Shown here one piece after another: positions 1-6,924 of a stretch of DNA of 11,322 nucleotides (positions are counted from its first letter, which is position 1; each line of letters begins with the position of its first letter). The stretch covers positions 1-11,322 of the forward strand of contig MVZB01000090.1 in the NCBI GenBank assembly GCA_002068205.1, written 5' to 3'. The notes below the pieces were generated by a model that was given only the letters and a program-made list of their open reading frames with translations, had not been told where the DNA came from and made no database searches. The position numbers were made by a program, and so were the translations under genes. The stretch comes from a candidate division BRC1 bacterium ADurb.BinA292 (GTDB lineage: Bacteria; Sumerlaeota; Sumerlaeia; MVZB01).

Positions 1-747
1 AAACCGCCGGTCATGCGCGACGTCCGGACAGAACAGGCTTTTCTCCGAACCCAGCAGGATCTTCAGGATCGGCTGCGCCACGCGGATCGAATCGCTCTCT
101 TCCTTCGAGAATAGCGCCCGCACCTTCAGATGCTGCTTCGGTTCGTCCGTCTCCATGATCACGCCGTGATGCCCGCCGAGGAACTGCACCGCCAGCGTCA
201 GTGTTCGCTCGCACAGCGCCCCCGCTTCCGGCGCGCCGTTCATCTCGTGCATCAGCCGCAGCAGGAAGATCGCGTTCTCATGTGTGAAGAACGTCCCCTC
301 GGTCGAATCGGGCCCCTTGCTGAACAGCGTCGCGACCGCATCCTCCATCTCGCGCGCCGAGAAGATCGTCGCCGGCGCCGCCCGCCGCGCGCTCTTCGAG
401 GCCGACTGCTTCTCGATCAGATACCGCCCGCGCTTGGACAGAACCGACGCCGGGTCCAGTGTGTCCGACGGATTGTAGATCAGCACCGTCGAGCCCAGAA
501 TGATCTCGTCGCCGTCGCGCAGCACGCTCTCGGTTGTCTTCTCCCCCCGCACGAAGATCCCGTTGCGGCTGCGTAGATCCTTGATCAGCACTTCCCCGTC
601 CTGCTCGAAGATGATCGCGTGCGAGCGCGATACCTCCGGATCCTGCAGGCTCAGCGAATTGAACACATCGCGCCCGATCGTAATCTGCTGGTCGAACTGG
701 ACTTCCATGCAGTGGTCCGGGTTGAGGACCACCAGCTTGCGGCTCAT
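1..747 (-). CDS. FHA-GAF domain signalling protein (3' part cut by window edge)
   Basis: The first 249 residues are visible and the frame is still open at base 1, so the C-terminal output domain is unknown. An N-terminal FHA domain (about residues 1-95), which binds phosphothreonine peptides, is clear. It has ITIGRD (22-27), SRSH (40-43) and LRSRNGIFVRGE (58-69), matching the conserved GR, SxxH and N-G signature. A linker of about 45 residues rich in Ala, Lys and Ser follows. From about residue 145 a GAF-type sensor domain begins, ending at the edge in a typical CPDVAHDRRF segment. The ATG at 747 has GGAGG (756-760) 8 nt upstream; the nearer ATG at 754 is out of frame. FHA-GAF N-termini usually precede a sigma-54 activator module, a nucleotide cyclase or a PP2C phosphatase, so a cytoplasmic regulator is likely. 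The gene is divergent from pyrE, with no evident functional link. The domain calls are firm; the exact role is not. Confidence 0.88.
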   Translation of the reverse strand, partial: MSRKLVVLNPDHCMEVQFDQQITIGRDVFNSLSLQDPEVSRSHAIIFEQDGEVLIKDLRSRNGIFVRGEKTTESVLRDGDEIILGSTVLIYNPSDTLDPASVLSKRGRYLIEKQSASKSARRAAPATIFSAREMEDAVATLFSKGPDSTEGTFFTHENAIFLLRLMHEMNGAPEAGALCERTLTLAVQFLGGHHGVIMETDEPKQHLKVRALFSKEESDSIRVAQPILKILLGSEKSLFCPDVAHDRRF

Positions 748-833
748 CGAGCATACCTCCGCGTCGGACGAGGGGCGTGGGGCTGGGATTGGCGCACGCC
801 CCCGCTGGACGACGCGGGCCGCGCCTTCCCCAA

Positions 834-862
834 AGTATAGGTCCGCCGGCCCCTCCCGCCAA
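834..862 (-). promoter_or_regulatory. Sigma70-like promoter for the FHA-GAF gene
   Basis: On the minus strand, TTGGCG (862-857, four of six consensus bases) is followed after exactly 17 bp by TATACT (839-834, five of six). It reads towards the ATG at 747 and gives a leader of about 80 nt. The spacing is optimal and the surroundings are very GC-rich, which makes a chance match less likely. It has not been tested. Confidence 0.5.
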
Positions 863-937
863 TGAATTCTTGCCCCCCGCGCGCGGCTTTCGCCTTGATT
901 CAACGGGGCTTTCGCGCCATCGTGGTACGCCCCGCGC

Positions 938-944
938 GGGAGGG
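938..944 (+). promoter_or_regulatory. Shine-Dalgarno sequence fixing the pyrE start
   Basis: GGGAGGG lies 7 nt before the GTG at 952. It selects that codon over the upstream in-frame ATG at 862, which has no such site. The ATG would also add 30 residues that PyrE proteins lack. Confidence 0.75.
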
Positions 945-951
945 CGCGTCC

Positions 952-1632
952 GTGGAACCCTACAAACAGCAGTTCATCGATTTCATGCTGCGCAGCGGCG
1001 CCCTCAAATTCGGCGACTTTGTCACCAAGAGTGGCCGCAACACCCCCTTCTTCATCAATCTCGGCCTTTTCAACAGCGGCTCCCGCATCGCCCAGTTGGG
1101 CGACTATTACGCCCTCGCGCTCCGCGACCGCTTCGGCGACGACTTCGACTGCCTCTTCGGTCCGGCCTACAAGGCAATCCCGCTCGTTGTCGCCGCCTCG
1201 ATCGCTCTCGCCCGCCACCACGAGCGCGACGTCCCGTTCTGTTTCAATCGCAAGGAAGCCAAGGACCACGGCGAAGGCGGCAACCTCGTCGGCCACATCC
1301 CGGCCGCCGGCCAGCGCGTCGTGATCGTCGAGGACGTCACCACCGCCGGCACCTCGGTCCACGAAACCCGCGACCTGCTCGCCCCGCTCGCCGGCGTCCG
1401 GCTGGTCGGCCTGCTCGTCGCCGTCGACCGCCAGGAGCGCGGCCCGACCGGCAAGCAGTCCGCCCTGGCCGCCCTGCGCGACGACCTCGGCCTGGCCACC
1501 CACGCCATCGTCACCCTCGACGAAATCCTCGCCCACCTGCAGGGCCGCCGCGTCGGCGGCAAGCTGATCCTCACCCCCGCGCTGCTCTCGCGGATCGAAG
1601 CCTATCGCCGGCAGTACGGCGCCGCCGAGTGA
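952..1632 (+). CDS. pyrE: Orotate phosphoribosyltransferase
   Basis: The enzyme transfers the ribose-5-phosphate of PRPP to orotate, giving OMP, the fifth step of de novo UMP synthesis in the cytoplasm. From the GTG start the protein has 226 residues, the usual size for E. coli-type PyrE. Family motifs appear in order: the N-terminal helix with FGDFVTKSGRNTPFF (20-34), FGPAYKAIP (69-77, normally YKGIPL), the mobile catalytic loop FNRKEAKDHGEGG (98-110) with its Lys, His and acidic residues, and the PRPP-binding signature VVIVEDVTTAGTS (123-135). The enzyme works as a dimer in which the loop of one subunit covers the partner's active site. The ATG at 862 is rejected as start because the 30 added residues match nothing in the family and a good ribosome site precedes the GTG. 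No other pyrimidine gene is near, so it is probably transcribed alone. I could not identify a convincing promoter for it. Confidence 0.96.
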   Translation: MEPYKQQFIDFMLRSGALKFGDFVTKSGRNTPFFINLGLFNSGSRIAQLGDYYALALRDRFGDDFDCLFGPAYKAIPLVVAASIALARHHERDVPFCFNRKEAKDHGEGGNLVGHIPAAGQRVVIVEDVTTAGTSVHETRDLLAPLAGVRLVGLLVAVDRQERGPTGKQSALAALRDDLGLATHAIVTLDEILAHLQGRRVGGKLILTPALLSRIEAYRRQYGAAE

Positions 1633-1663
1633 CGCCGCCCTCCGGCCCCGCCCGCCTGATCCC

Positions 1664-1724
1664 AATGGCTAATGCAATCTCCGCCGAAACTCGAGCCATT
1701 AGTATTCCCGGCATTAATATTTCC
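1664..1724. repeat. AT-rich island with short inverted and direct repeats
   Basis: AATGGCT (1664-1670) is repeated inverted as AGCCATT (1694-1700). TAATGC (1670-1675) recurs inverted as GCATTA (1711-1716). CATTAGTATTCCC (1697-1709) recurs 15 bp on as CATTAATATTTCC (1712-1724) with two mismatches. The island stands out against flanks of well over 65% GC. It could be a regulatory-protein site, a degenerate promoter area or chance; the stem geometry (23-nt loop) does not suit a terminator. Confidence 0.4.
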
Positions 1725-1923
1725 AACTTCCCCGCGCCCGCGCGGCGGCGGCCCGCGACGGGGCTGCGCCCAACAACGCAGGTCCAGCAAAATGATGACC
1801 CGCGGTTCCGGAAATCAGAGCCCCGCGCGCCCGATTCGTCGCTCAGTTCTCTCGCCGTTCGTTCCGCCCGGCGCCGAAAATACGCGCTTTCCCACGGTTT
1901 TCCGCCCATGACGCAGATTCCCA

Positions 1924-1953
1924 TTGACGCCGCGCCGCGCCGTATGGTCTAAT
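1924..1953 (+). promoter_or_regulatory. Sigma70-like promoter for the GH57-like gene
   Basis: TTGACG (1924-1929, five of six consensus bases) and TCTAAT (1948-1953, five of six) are separated by 18 bp. Initiation would fall near 1960 and leave a leader of about 230 nt before the TTG start. It is the best promoter match I found in the window. Confidence 0.6.
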
Positions 1954-1959
1954 ACCTAA

Positions 1960-1994
1960 CGGTAAACGCTTTAGAGGCGTGGCGTGGGTTACCG
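1960..1994 (+). promoter_or_regulatory. Inverted repeat at the predicted transcription start
   Basis: CGGTAA (1960-1965) is matched by TTACCG (1989-1994). Inside it, ACGC (1966-1969) can pair with GCGT (1977-1980). TAAACGCTTTA (1963-1973) is itself an interrupted palindrome with a central CG, loosely like LacI-family operators. Lying at about +1 to +35, it could be an operator or the first leader hairpin. Which is undecided. Confidence 0.3.
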
Positions 1995-2019
1995 CATCGC
2001 AACTCTGTCCAGATACCAC

Positions 2020-2120
2020 CCTTTCCGACGGGAAGTTGGAGGGTCGCGGGCCGCTCAACACTGACAGCCGTCGACTTTGTCGCCCGAACGCAATCCGGCC
2101 GACCGGAGGGGTCCGGCCGG
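2020..2120 (+). promoter_or_regulatory. Structured 5' leader upstream of the GH57-like gene
   Basis: Two local hairpins are visible. CTTTCC (2021-2026) pairs with GGGAAG (2030-2035), including one G-U pair, over a GAC loop. CCGGCCGACC (2095-2104) pairs with GGTCCGGCCGG (2110-2120), with one bulge, over a 5-nt loop. The second is very stable and ends about 55 nt before the Shine-Dalgarno sequence. I recognise no known riboswitch core, so a cis-regulatory role is inferred from length and structure only. Confidence 0.35.
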
Positions 2121-2175
2121 GTGGTTCCCATCCGGCGCATTCCCTGCGTCCGCCAAACCGCCGCTGTAGAGGTCT

Positions 2176-2183
2176 GAGGAGGG
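2176..2183 (+). promoter_or_regulatory. Strong Shine-Dalgarno sequence fixing the TTG start
   Basis: GAGGAGGG lies 5 nt before the TTG at 2189. It decides the start of the long gene in favour of this codon rather than the GTG at 1979, which would add 70 Arg/Pro-rich residues with no ribosome site before them. Confidence 0.75.
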
Positions 2184-2188
2184 TTCCT

Positions 2189-4390
2189 TTGAGTCCCGCA
2201 AAAGCTACACGTCCCGGTTTCCGTCAGTCCATCGGCGTCAACGATGGCCAGTTGTCCGATCAGTCCACCATCAATCTCTTCCATCCCATCTATCACAGCT
2301 TTACTTACCCCATCGGCTGCCGGATCGACGTGGAGCGCATCCTCCCCGCGGACATCGACGGCGAGGATGATGAGGAACTGGTCGATAATTTCTCCGAACC
2401 CCCCGTCTGGGTCGAGCGGTTCTCTCCCCTCGCGGTCCAGATCGGCGACCAGGTTCTGCGCGGCAAGAATGCCCCCGACCTCATGCTCAAGCTCTACCGC
2501 CTGATGTTCGACCTCTTCCAGGGCATCGGCCGCTTCATCGATTCCACCATCAACCAGAGCCTCGGCCACAGCGGCCGCTTCCCCTTCATGTCCCTCACCA
2601 TCGATCCCGACACCATTCATCGGATCATCGAGGCCGACTTCGAACAGGGCGAGACCACCTACCCCGCTCTCCTGCGGCTCTTCGGCGAGGGCTACATCTC
2701 ACCCTGCCTCACGACGCCGTTTCACGTCCTCCTCCCCCGCCTCGCGTCCGATTCCGAAATCCGCGTCTGCATCCGCTCGGCCTTTATCTTCTATCTGCGC
2801 ATCATCCGCATCTACACCGACTTCCTCGAGGCCAACGGCGAAAGCGGCCTGACCGTCGTCCCGTTCTGGCTCCCCGAGGGCGCCGTCTCCAGCCGCGTCG
2901 TCGACATCCTCAATGAAGAATTCGAAGCGTTCTGCAAGCGCGAGAAGCTTCGCAACGGCCATCTCGTCCTCCTCCTCGACAACCATCAGGCCAATTTCCA
3001 CGAGAACGACGTCCTGATGAAGTCATGGAACCAGATCGTTGCGCGCCGCGGCGCCAACGGCAACGGCCGCCTCCGCAAGCGCGAGCGCGATGAGTCGCTC
3101 CACGAAGGCGTCCAGCGCATCAGCGTCCTCTTCCGCGACCGCACCTTCAGCGACTGGGTCATCCACGCCAACCCCTCCGTCAAGAAGCTCCTCGATCGCA
3201 CCATCGCCAAGGTCGACTCCGACATCAATCAGCAGAACGTCCACTACGGCTGGGGCCATTTCGAAGAACTCGAATCGATGACCTTCACCCCGCGCGCGAT
3301 CATCAACTTCCAGCAGAAACTCGTCAAACTCACCGAACTGGGCTACCTCCCCCTCTCCCCCGATTTCTACATTCGCGGCAAGCTGCGCGGCGAGTTCGGC
3401 TGCACGCACAACGAGCCGCAGGTCCTCGAGATGCCCCCCGCCAGCGTCGGCAACGGCTGGAACCTCAGCAACGCCACCTGCTTCGGCCGCTGGGACGGCC
3501 TCCGCCAGAATCCGGAGACCGGCGCCTGGGAACTCGACGCGCGCCCCTACGAGCGCCCCGGCGACAACGGCGCCCGCGAAACCATGAAGGGCAACCCCTG
3601 TTGGAAGATCGCCTGGAACCGCGCCCGCGAGGCCTGCTATCGCGCCGTCGTCGGCGATCTCGCCCAGCTCAAGGGGGGCATGGCCGAGGTCCTCGCCGGC
3701 CTCTCCGGCCAGACCGACCCCGACAAGGCCCGCCGTAACGTCGAGGACTTCCTCGCCAATTACACCTACGTCTACTGGCGCGAGTTCTTCATTCAGCACG
3801 ATATGGCCGAGGCCGACATCAATATCATCGAGATCGTCAACAAGCACCTGCGCGCCGGCGTCAAGGGCGAGCTCGCCGAGGCCGATTGCGCGCGCGCCGG
3901 CGCCGCCGCCCAGGCCATCTTCTTCGCCCTCGAAAGCGGGCGCTCCATGGGCTCCGGCTGGGAAAACATGGATCAGCGCTCGTTCTACCAGAACGTCGTC
4001 ATGCTGACCCTCGCCATCTGCAACGCGATGTATGTCCATCACTGGATGGGGCAGAAAGCCCAGGCCCGCAAACTCCTCTCCCTGCTCCAGACCGAACTGC
4101 TCGATTTCGAAAACGCCTACACCCGCCATAACCTGGCCGAATTCGGCGTCTCGCAGAAGGACTGGAAGGAAGCCATCCGCTCCGAGGTGAGCGAGTGCAG
4201 GGACAATGTCGTCCGCCGCGCCGCGCTCCGCATCGCCGCGCGCCATCTGCGCCCCCTCGGCTATACCCGCGAATTCACCCGTCAGGACGCCAACATCACC
4301 ACCAATGTCGGCCACATGTGGTCGATCGAGTCCTGCCGCGAAAACTTCTGCTACGAAAACACCGCCTTCTGCGGCGTCCTCGAAGCCTGA
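2189..4390 (+). CDS. Divergent GH57/DUF3536-like glycoside hydrolase homologue
   Basis: The protein has 733 residues from the TTG start, with no signal peptide or membrane helix, so it is probably cytoplasmic. Several segments line up in order with GH57 proteins of the DUF3536 type, which act on alpha-glucans. These are NLFHPIYHSF (29-38) for the N-terminal His-Pro motif, TTPFHVLLPRL (175-185) for the HxxLPL strand, and FWLPEGAV (226-233) with E230 at the place of the nucleophile. Further on come LFRDRTFSDWVIH (314-326), HYGWGHFEE (352-360), and ATCFGRW with WKIAWNRAREACYRAV (429-435 and 472-487), resembling the SWSCxHGxGRW and WRxPLR blocks. A helical C-terminal half follows. The Asp-Gly-Glu motif expected just before HYG is replaced by Gln/Asn residues, so the acid/base aspartate seems lost. 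This comparison is from memory of the family; fold assignment is moderate and substrate unknown. The gene has its own promoter and long leader and converges on the gsp operon. Confidence 0.6.
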   Translation: MSPAKATRPGFRQSIGVNDGQLSDQSTINLFHPIYHSFTYPIGCRIDVERILPADIDGEDDEELVDNFSEPPVWVERFSPLAVQIGDQVLRGKNAPDLMLKLYRLMFDLFQGIGRFIDSTINQSLGHSGRFPFMSLTIDPDTIHRIIEADFEQGETTYPALLRLFGEGYISPCLTTPFHVLLPRLASDSEIRVCIRSAFIFYLRIIRIYTDFLEANGESGLTVVPFWLPEGAVSSRVVDILNEEFEAFCKREKLRNGHLVLLLDNHQANFHENDVLMKSWNQIVARRGANGNGRLRKRERDESLHEGVQRISVLFRDRTFSDWVIHANPSVKKLLDRTIAKVDSDINQQNVHYGWGHFEELESMTFTPRAIINFQQKLVKLTELGYLPLSPDFYIRGKLRGEFGCTHNEPQVLEMPPASVGNGWNLSNATCFGRWDGLRQNPETGAWELDARPYERPGDNGARETMKGNPCWKIAWNRAREACYRAVVGDLAQLKGGMAEVLAGLSGQTDPDKARRNVEDFLANYTYVYWREFFIQHDMAEADINIIEIVNKHLRAGVKGELAEADCARAGAAAQAIFFALESGRSMGSGWENMDQRSFYQNVVMLTLAICNAMYVHHWMGQKAQARKLLSLLQTELLDFENAYTRHNLAEFGVSQKDWKEAIRSEVSECRDNVVRRAALRIAARHLRPLGYTREFTRQDANITTNVGHMWSIESCRENFCYENTAFCGVLEA

Positions 4391-4406
4391 CGCATTGGAA
4401 CCCGTC

Positions 4407-4448
4407 TCGTCGGCGCCCGGGGCCCCACGCCCGCCACCCGCGCGACGA
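4407..4448. terminator. Weak hairpin between convergent genes
   Basis: TCGTCG (4407-4412) and CGACGA (4443-4448) are inverted, with further GC-rich pairing possible inside. The element occupies the 63-bp gap between the two convergent stop codons. No T-run follows on either strand, so intrinsic termination is doubtful. Confidence 0.25.
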
Positions 4449-4453
4449 TCCCG

Positions 4454-5668
4454 TCACAACTCGGCCATCCATTCCACGCGCACCGCCGGATCCACTTTGA
4501 CGTACGGCTGATTTTCCAGTTCGCCCGCCGCCGCCTGGTCGCGCAGCCCGAATGTATCGGGGTCGTCCGGATCATACGGATACGATTCCACCGTCAGGTT
4601 CACCGTCGCCGCGATCGTCTCGCGCACCCCCTGATACGTCCCCCGCGCGATGATCGTGAACCGGTGCGATTGCACCCCCAGCGGAAACAGTTGCTGCACC
4701 AGCTCGATCGCTTCGGCCGGCACCCCCGCTTCGGCGAGCTGCGCCGGATCGGCAATGCCATACCCCGTCCCGCCTTCCAGCGTATTCCGCGACCGGCGCA
4801 GATCGTCGATCCGGCTCACAATCCGGCCGTAGTCCCCCCCTTCCCCCATCGCGCCGGCGAAGATCGCCTCCAGCACCGGAATCCGCGCCGTGTTGATGTT
4901 CACCTTGTGGTTGCGCCCCGCCGTCAGGTAATCCGCCAGCGCCGGAAAATCCTCCTCCTCGTCGCGCCGCACGAACGGATCCTGCGGGACCTCCCGCGGA
5001 TCGCCATACAGCATCTCGCGCGTCAACCCCGGGATCTCCAGCAGCTCCTCAATGTGCAGGTAGTAGTCATTCTTCGGCCGGAAGACCCAGCCGGGCGGAA
5101 GCTGATCGCCATATTCATCCAGCCCCCATTCCGTATAGTACTCCACCTCATCGTACCCCTCGCCGGTGCTCGGGATCAGATCCGCGTCGGCGAAATCCAC
5201 GATGCACGCCGCGATGATCTGCGCTTCATCGTCGTCGAAGCCGCCCACCTCGCGCAGCAGATAGACCAGCCCCGGCATCGACGCCGGGATGATCGAATTG
5301 ACGTCCAGCTTGCTCTCCTCGTCGATGATCCGGACCGTGAACGTCCCGCCGCCGAATTCCACGTCGGTCTTGTCTTCCTTGTCCGCCCACACCTCCATCA
5401 GGTTGTCGTTGGTCTGGCCCTGATCGGCCAGCGCGATCAGCCGGTCATTCTTCAAATCCGTCACCGCCTTGGCCAGCCCCGCCCGCGCGATCGCCCTCGC
5501 CGCCAGCCGCTTCTGCGCCAGGCTCGTCGTCTTCAGACCCACCCGCATCTCATACGCCAGCGAATACGCCATCACCGACAGCACCACAATGATCCACAGG
5601 ACCATCACCAGGATGACCCCGCGACTCCCATGACCCGGCTGCAGGCGCGTGTGCTTCCGCGTCCTCAT
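4454..5668 (-). CDS. gspK: Type II secretion minor pseudopilin GspK
   Basis: This 404-residue minor pseudopilin caps the T2SS pseudopilus together with GspI and GspJ. The prepilin leader ends RG and is cut before V18 (GVILVMVLWIIVV). The mature residue 5 is Met rather than Glu, as expected for GspK, the only pseudopilin without E5. The large globular domain shows family blocks: DEESKLDVNS (116-125), an acidic IVDFADAD region (156-163) with EYY after it, HIEELLEIPGLTREML (205-220), and the KVNINTARIPVLEAIF helix-hairpin-helix block (255-270). Size fits the family. The ATG overlaps the gspJ stop as ATGA, with GGAG about 10 nt upstream; an upstream in-frame ATG at 6037 would lie deep inside gspJ and yield Gly/Ala-rich nonsense. 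It is the last gene of the operon and ends 63 bp from the convergent GH57-like gene. Confidence 0.93.
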   Translation of the reverse strand: MRTRKHTRLQPGHGSRGVILVMVLWIIVVLSVMAYSLAYEMRVGLKTTSLAQKRLAARAIARAGLAKAVTDLKNDRLIALADQGQTNDNLMEVWADKEDKTDVEFGGGTFTVRIIDEESKLDVNSIIPASMPGLVYLLREVGGFDDDEAQIIAACIVDFADADLIPSTGEGYDEVEYYTEWGLDEYGDQLPPGWVFRPKNDYYLHIEELLEIPGLTREMLYGDPREVPQDPFVRRDEEEDFPALADYLTAGRNHKVNINTARIPVLEAIFAGAMGEGGDYGRIVSRIDDLRRSRNTLEGGTGYGIADPAQLAEAGVPAEAIELVQQLFPLGVQSHRFTIIARGTYQGVRETIAATVNLTVESYPYDPDDPDTFGLRDQAAAGELENQPYVKVDPAVRVEWMAEL

Positions 5669-6924
5669 CGGTAGTAATCTCCGTAGCGCTCGTCCAGCCG
5701 CGAACGGCGCGCCTCGCGCAGCGGCGGCGGTCGGTCCCCGAATTCCATCTCGTCCCGGTAGACGTCGGTCTCCTGCGCCTGCGGCAGCGAGTGGAAGAAC
5801 GTGAACGAGTAGAGCCGCCCGACCCCCTCCGCCGCGCGCACCCCCAACTGCACCGCCACATACCCCGGCAGGTTGTCCGGCGACCGCCGGCCGAACAGTT
5901 GCTCGGGCGACAGCATGATCCCCCCCAGCCGGCTCACCTGCTCGAGCTGCTCCTCCAGTTGCGCGAAATCGAAATCCAGATCGGGCGGATCGCGATAGCG
6001 CGTCGCCCCCGAATTCCAGTCCCCCACCTCCACCCACTGCTCATCCCGGAAATAGCCGTACGTGATATTGAAGACCTCCACCCCTTCGCACAGCGGCTCG
6101 GCGATCTCCACCATCCGCGGCACCAGCACCTCCAGCTCCGGATCGTAATACATGCTCGCCAGTTGGTCGTAACTCGATTCCGTCGTCGACATCCCGAAAA
6201 ACGCATCCAGATCGATCCGCGTGTTCCCCCGCAGGCTGTCGTACAGGCTTTGCACCCGCGGGTTGGCCAGCAGGTCCCGCCGATTGACGATCGACCCCGG
6301 ACTGTACGAAAACGCGTCCTCCTCTTTCCGATACAGCGTCCCATCCTCGACGTAAAACGAGACGCGCCGGATCCCCCACGTCTGCGGGTCCCCCGGCCAG
6401 CGCGGCTGATACGCCCGCGTGAACGTCAGCCGATCCTTGTCGCCCCCGTCCTGTCCCTCGAACGTCAGGTCGATCGGCGGCGCGATCCGGTCCAGCGACA
6501 GCGGGTCCTGCTCCCGGCGATCCTCGCCCCGGTTCTCCTCGCGCTCCCGTTCCCGCTCGCGCCGCCGCCGCTCCCGCTCCCGCCGCCGTTCCCTGTCCCC
6601 CCGCAGGTAGTCGTAGTCCGGGTCCAGCGCCACTTCCTGCGCAAGCTGCTGCAGCTGCTGCTTGAACACGTTGTTGTACTGGTCTTCGGGCAGATACATC
6701 AGGTTGTTCAGATCGCGCAGCACGACATCCTGGGCGATCCGCGCCGTCTGCATCACCTCCGACAGCCGGTGGCCCGTCCGCCAGGCATTGACCCCCGTCC
6801 GCAGCACCGTGATGATCGCGACGCTCGTCAGTCCGAAGATCACGCTGGCGATCAGAATCTCCAGCAGCGTGAATCCGCGCCCCCGCGCGAAGCGGCCCTG
6901 CGGCTGACGGCTAAAAGTACGCAT
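5665..6924 (-). CDS. gspJ: Type II secretion minor pseudopilin GspJ with Arg/Glu-rich insert
   Basis: This is a minor pseudopilin of the T2SS tip complex, 419 residues from the ATG at 6924. The leader (1-17) is processed between G17 and F18 in GRGFTLLEIL, with E22 as the mature E5, followed by a hydrophobic helix (about 19-40). The family's usual length is near 200-230, so this protein is nearly twice as long. Part of the excess is a low-complexity Arg/Glu tract (about 111-138) that could form a single charged helix; an acidic region near 320-340 adds more. The C-terminal part has the beta-rich pattern typical of pseudopilins. It overlaps gspI by 14 bp upstream and gspK by 4 bp downstream, which suggests translational coupling; the ribosome site is weak. 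The longer reading from 7080 lies inside gspI and encodes Arg-rich nonsense. Assignment as J rests on the leader, the position between I and K and the size order. Confidence 0.85.
   Translation of the reverse strand: MRTFSRQPQGRFARGRGFTLLEILIASVIFGLTSVAIITVLRTGVNAWRTGHRLSEVMQTARIAQDVVLRDLNNLMYLPEDQYNNVFKQQLQQLAQEVALDPDYDYLRGDRERRRERERRRREREREREENRGEDRREQDPLSLDRIAPPIDLTFEGQDGGDKDRLTFTRAYQPRWPGDPQTWGIRRVSFYVEDGTLYRKEEDAFSYSPGSIVNRRDLLANPRVQSLYDSLRGNTRIDLDAFFGMSTTESSYDQLASMYYDPELEVLVPRMVEIAEPLCEGVEVFNITYGYFRDEQWVEVGDWNSGATRYRDPPDLDFDFAQLEEQLEQVSRLGGIMLSPEQLFGRRSPDNLPGYVAVQLGVRAAEGVGRLYSFTFFHSLPQAQETDVYRDEMEFGDRPPPLREARRSRLDERYGDYYR
6511..6594 (-). repeat. Low-complexity CGC/GAG tract encoding an Arg/Glu run in gspJ
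   Basis: On the coding strand the stretch is built from CGG/CGC/CGA and GAG/GAA codons in irregular alternation. It encodes 28 residues that are almost only Arg, Glu and Asp. The imperfect short-period repeat could have arisen by slippage and may vary in length between strains. Confidence 0.6.

Larger units (their letters stand above)
1633..2188. other. 556-bp intergenic region between pyrE and the GH57-like gene
   Basis: I see no credible gene here. The open frames crossing it encode Arg/Pro-rich low-complexity peptides without ribosome sites. Its contents in order are an AT-rich island with short repeats (1664-1724), a GC-rich stretch with only trivial hairpins (1730-1920), a sigma70-like promoter (1924-1953), and a leader with several potential hairpins running to the Shine-Dalgarno sequence at 2176. 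I see no clear terminator with a T-run behind pyrE. Confidence 0.7.

Noticed and set aside
278..862. 194-codon minus-strand frame overlapping the FHA-GAF gene
   Set aside because: It is a shadow in another frame. The FHA and GAF motifs lie in the frame starting at 747.
862..951. Upstream ATG for pyrE adding 30 residues
   Set aside because: There is no ribosome site, the added residues match no PyrE, and it would overlap the divergent promoter.
1665..1952. 95-codon plus-strand frame starting at ATG 1665
   Set aside because: The composition is Arg/Pro-rich with no domain and no ribosome site, and the frame runs through the promoter at 1924-1953.
1979..2188. N-terminal extension of the GH57-like protein from the GTG at 1979 (803 residues in total)
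   Set aside because: The 70 extra residues are Arg/Pro/Gly-rich, have no ribosome site, and lie in the predicted leader. The TTG at 2189 has GAGGAGGG 5 nt upstream.
3023..4315. 430-codon minus-strand frame opposite the GH57-like gene
   Set aside because: It is an Ala/Gly/Glu/Val-rich shadow frame typical of high-GC genes. The plus-strand frame carries the recognisable motifs.
4454..5668. GspK lacking the conserved Glu at mature position 5 as a defect
   Set aside because: GspK is known to lack this Glu because it sits at the pseudopilus tip, so this is the normal state.
6511..6605. Short GC repeats in gspJ as a CRISPR array or tandem-repeat element
   Set aside because: There are no regular repeat-spacer units; it is low-complexity coding sequence for Arg and Glu.
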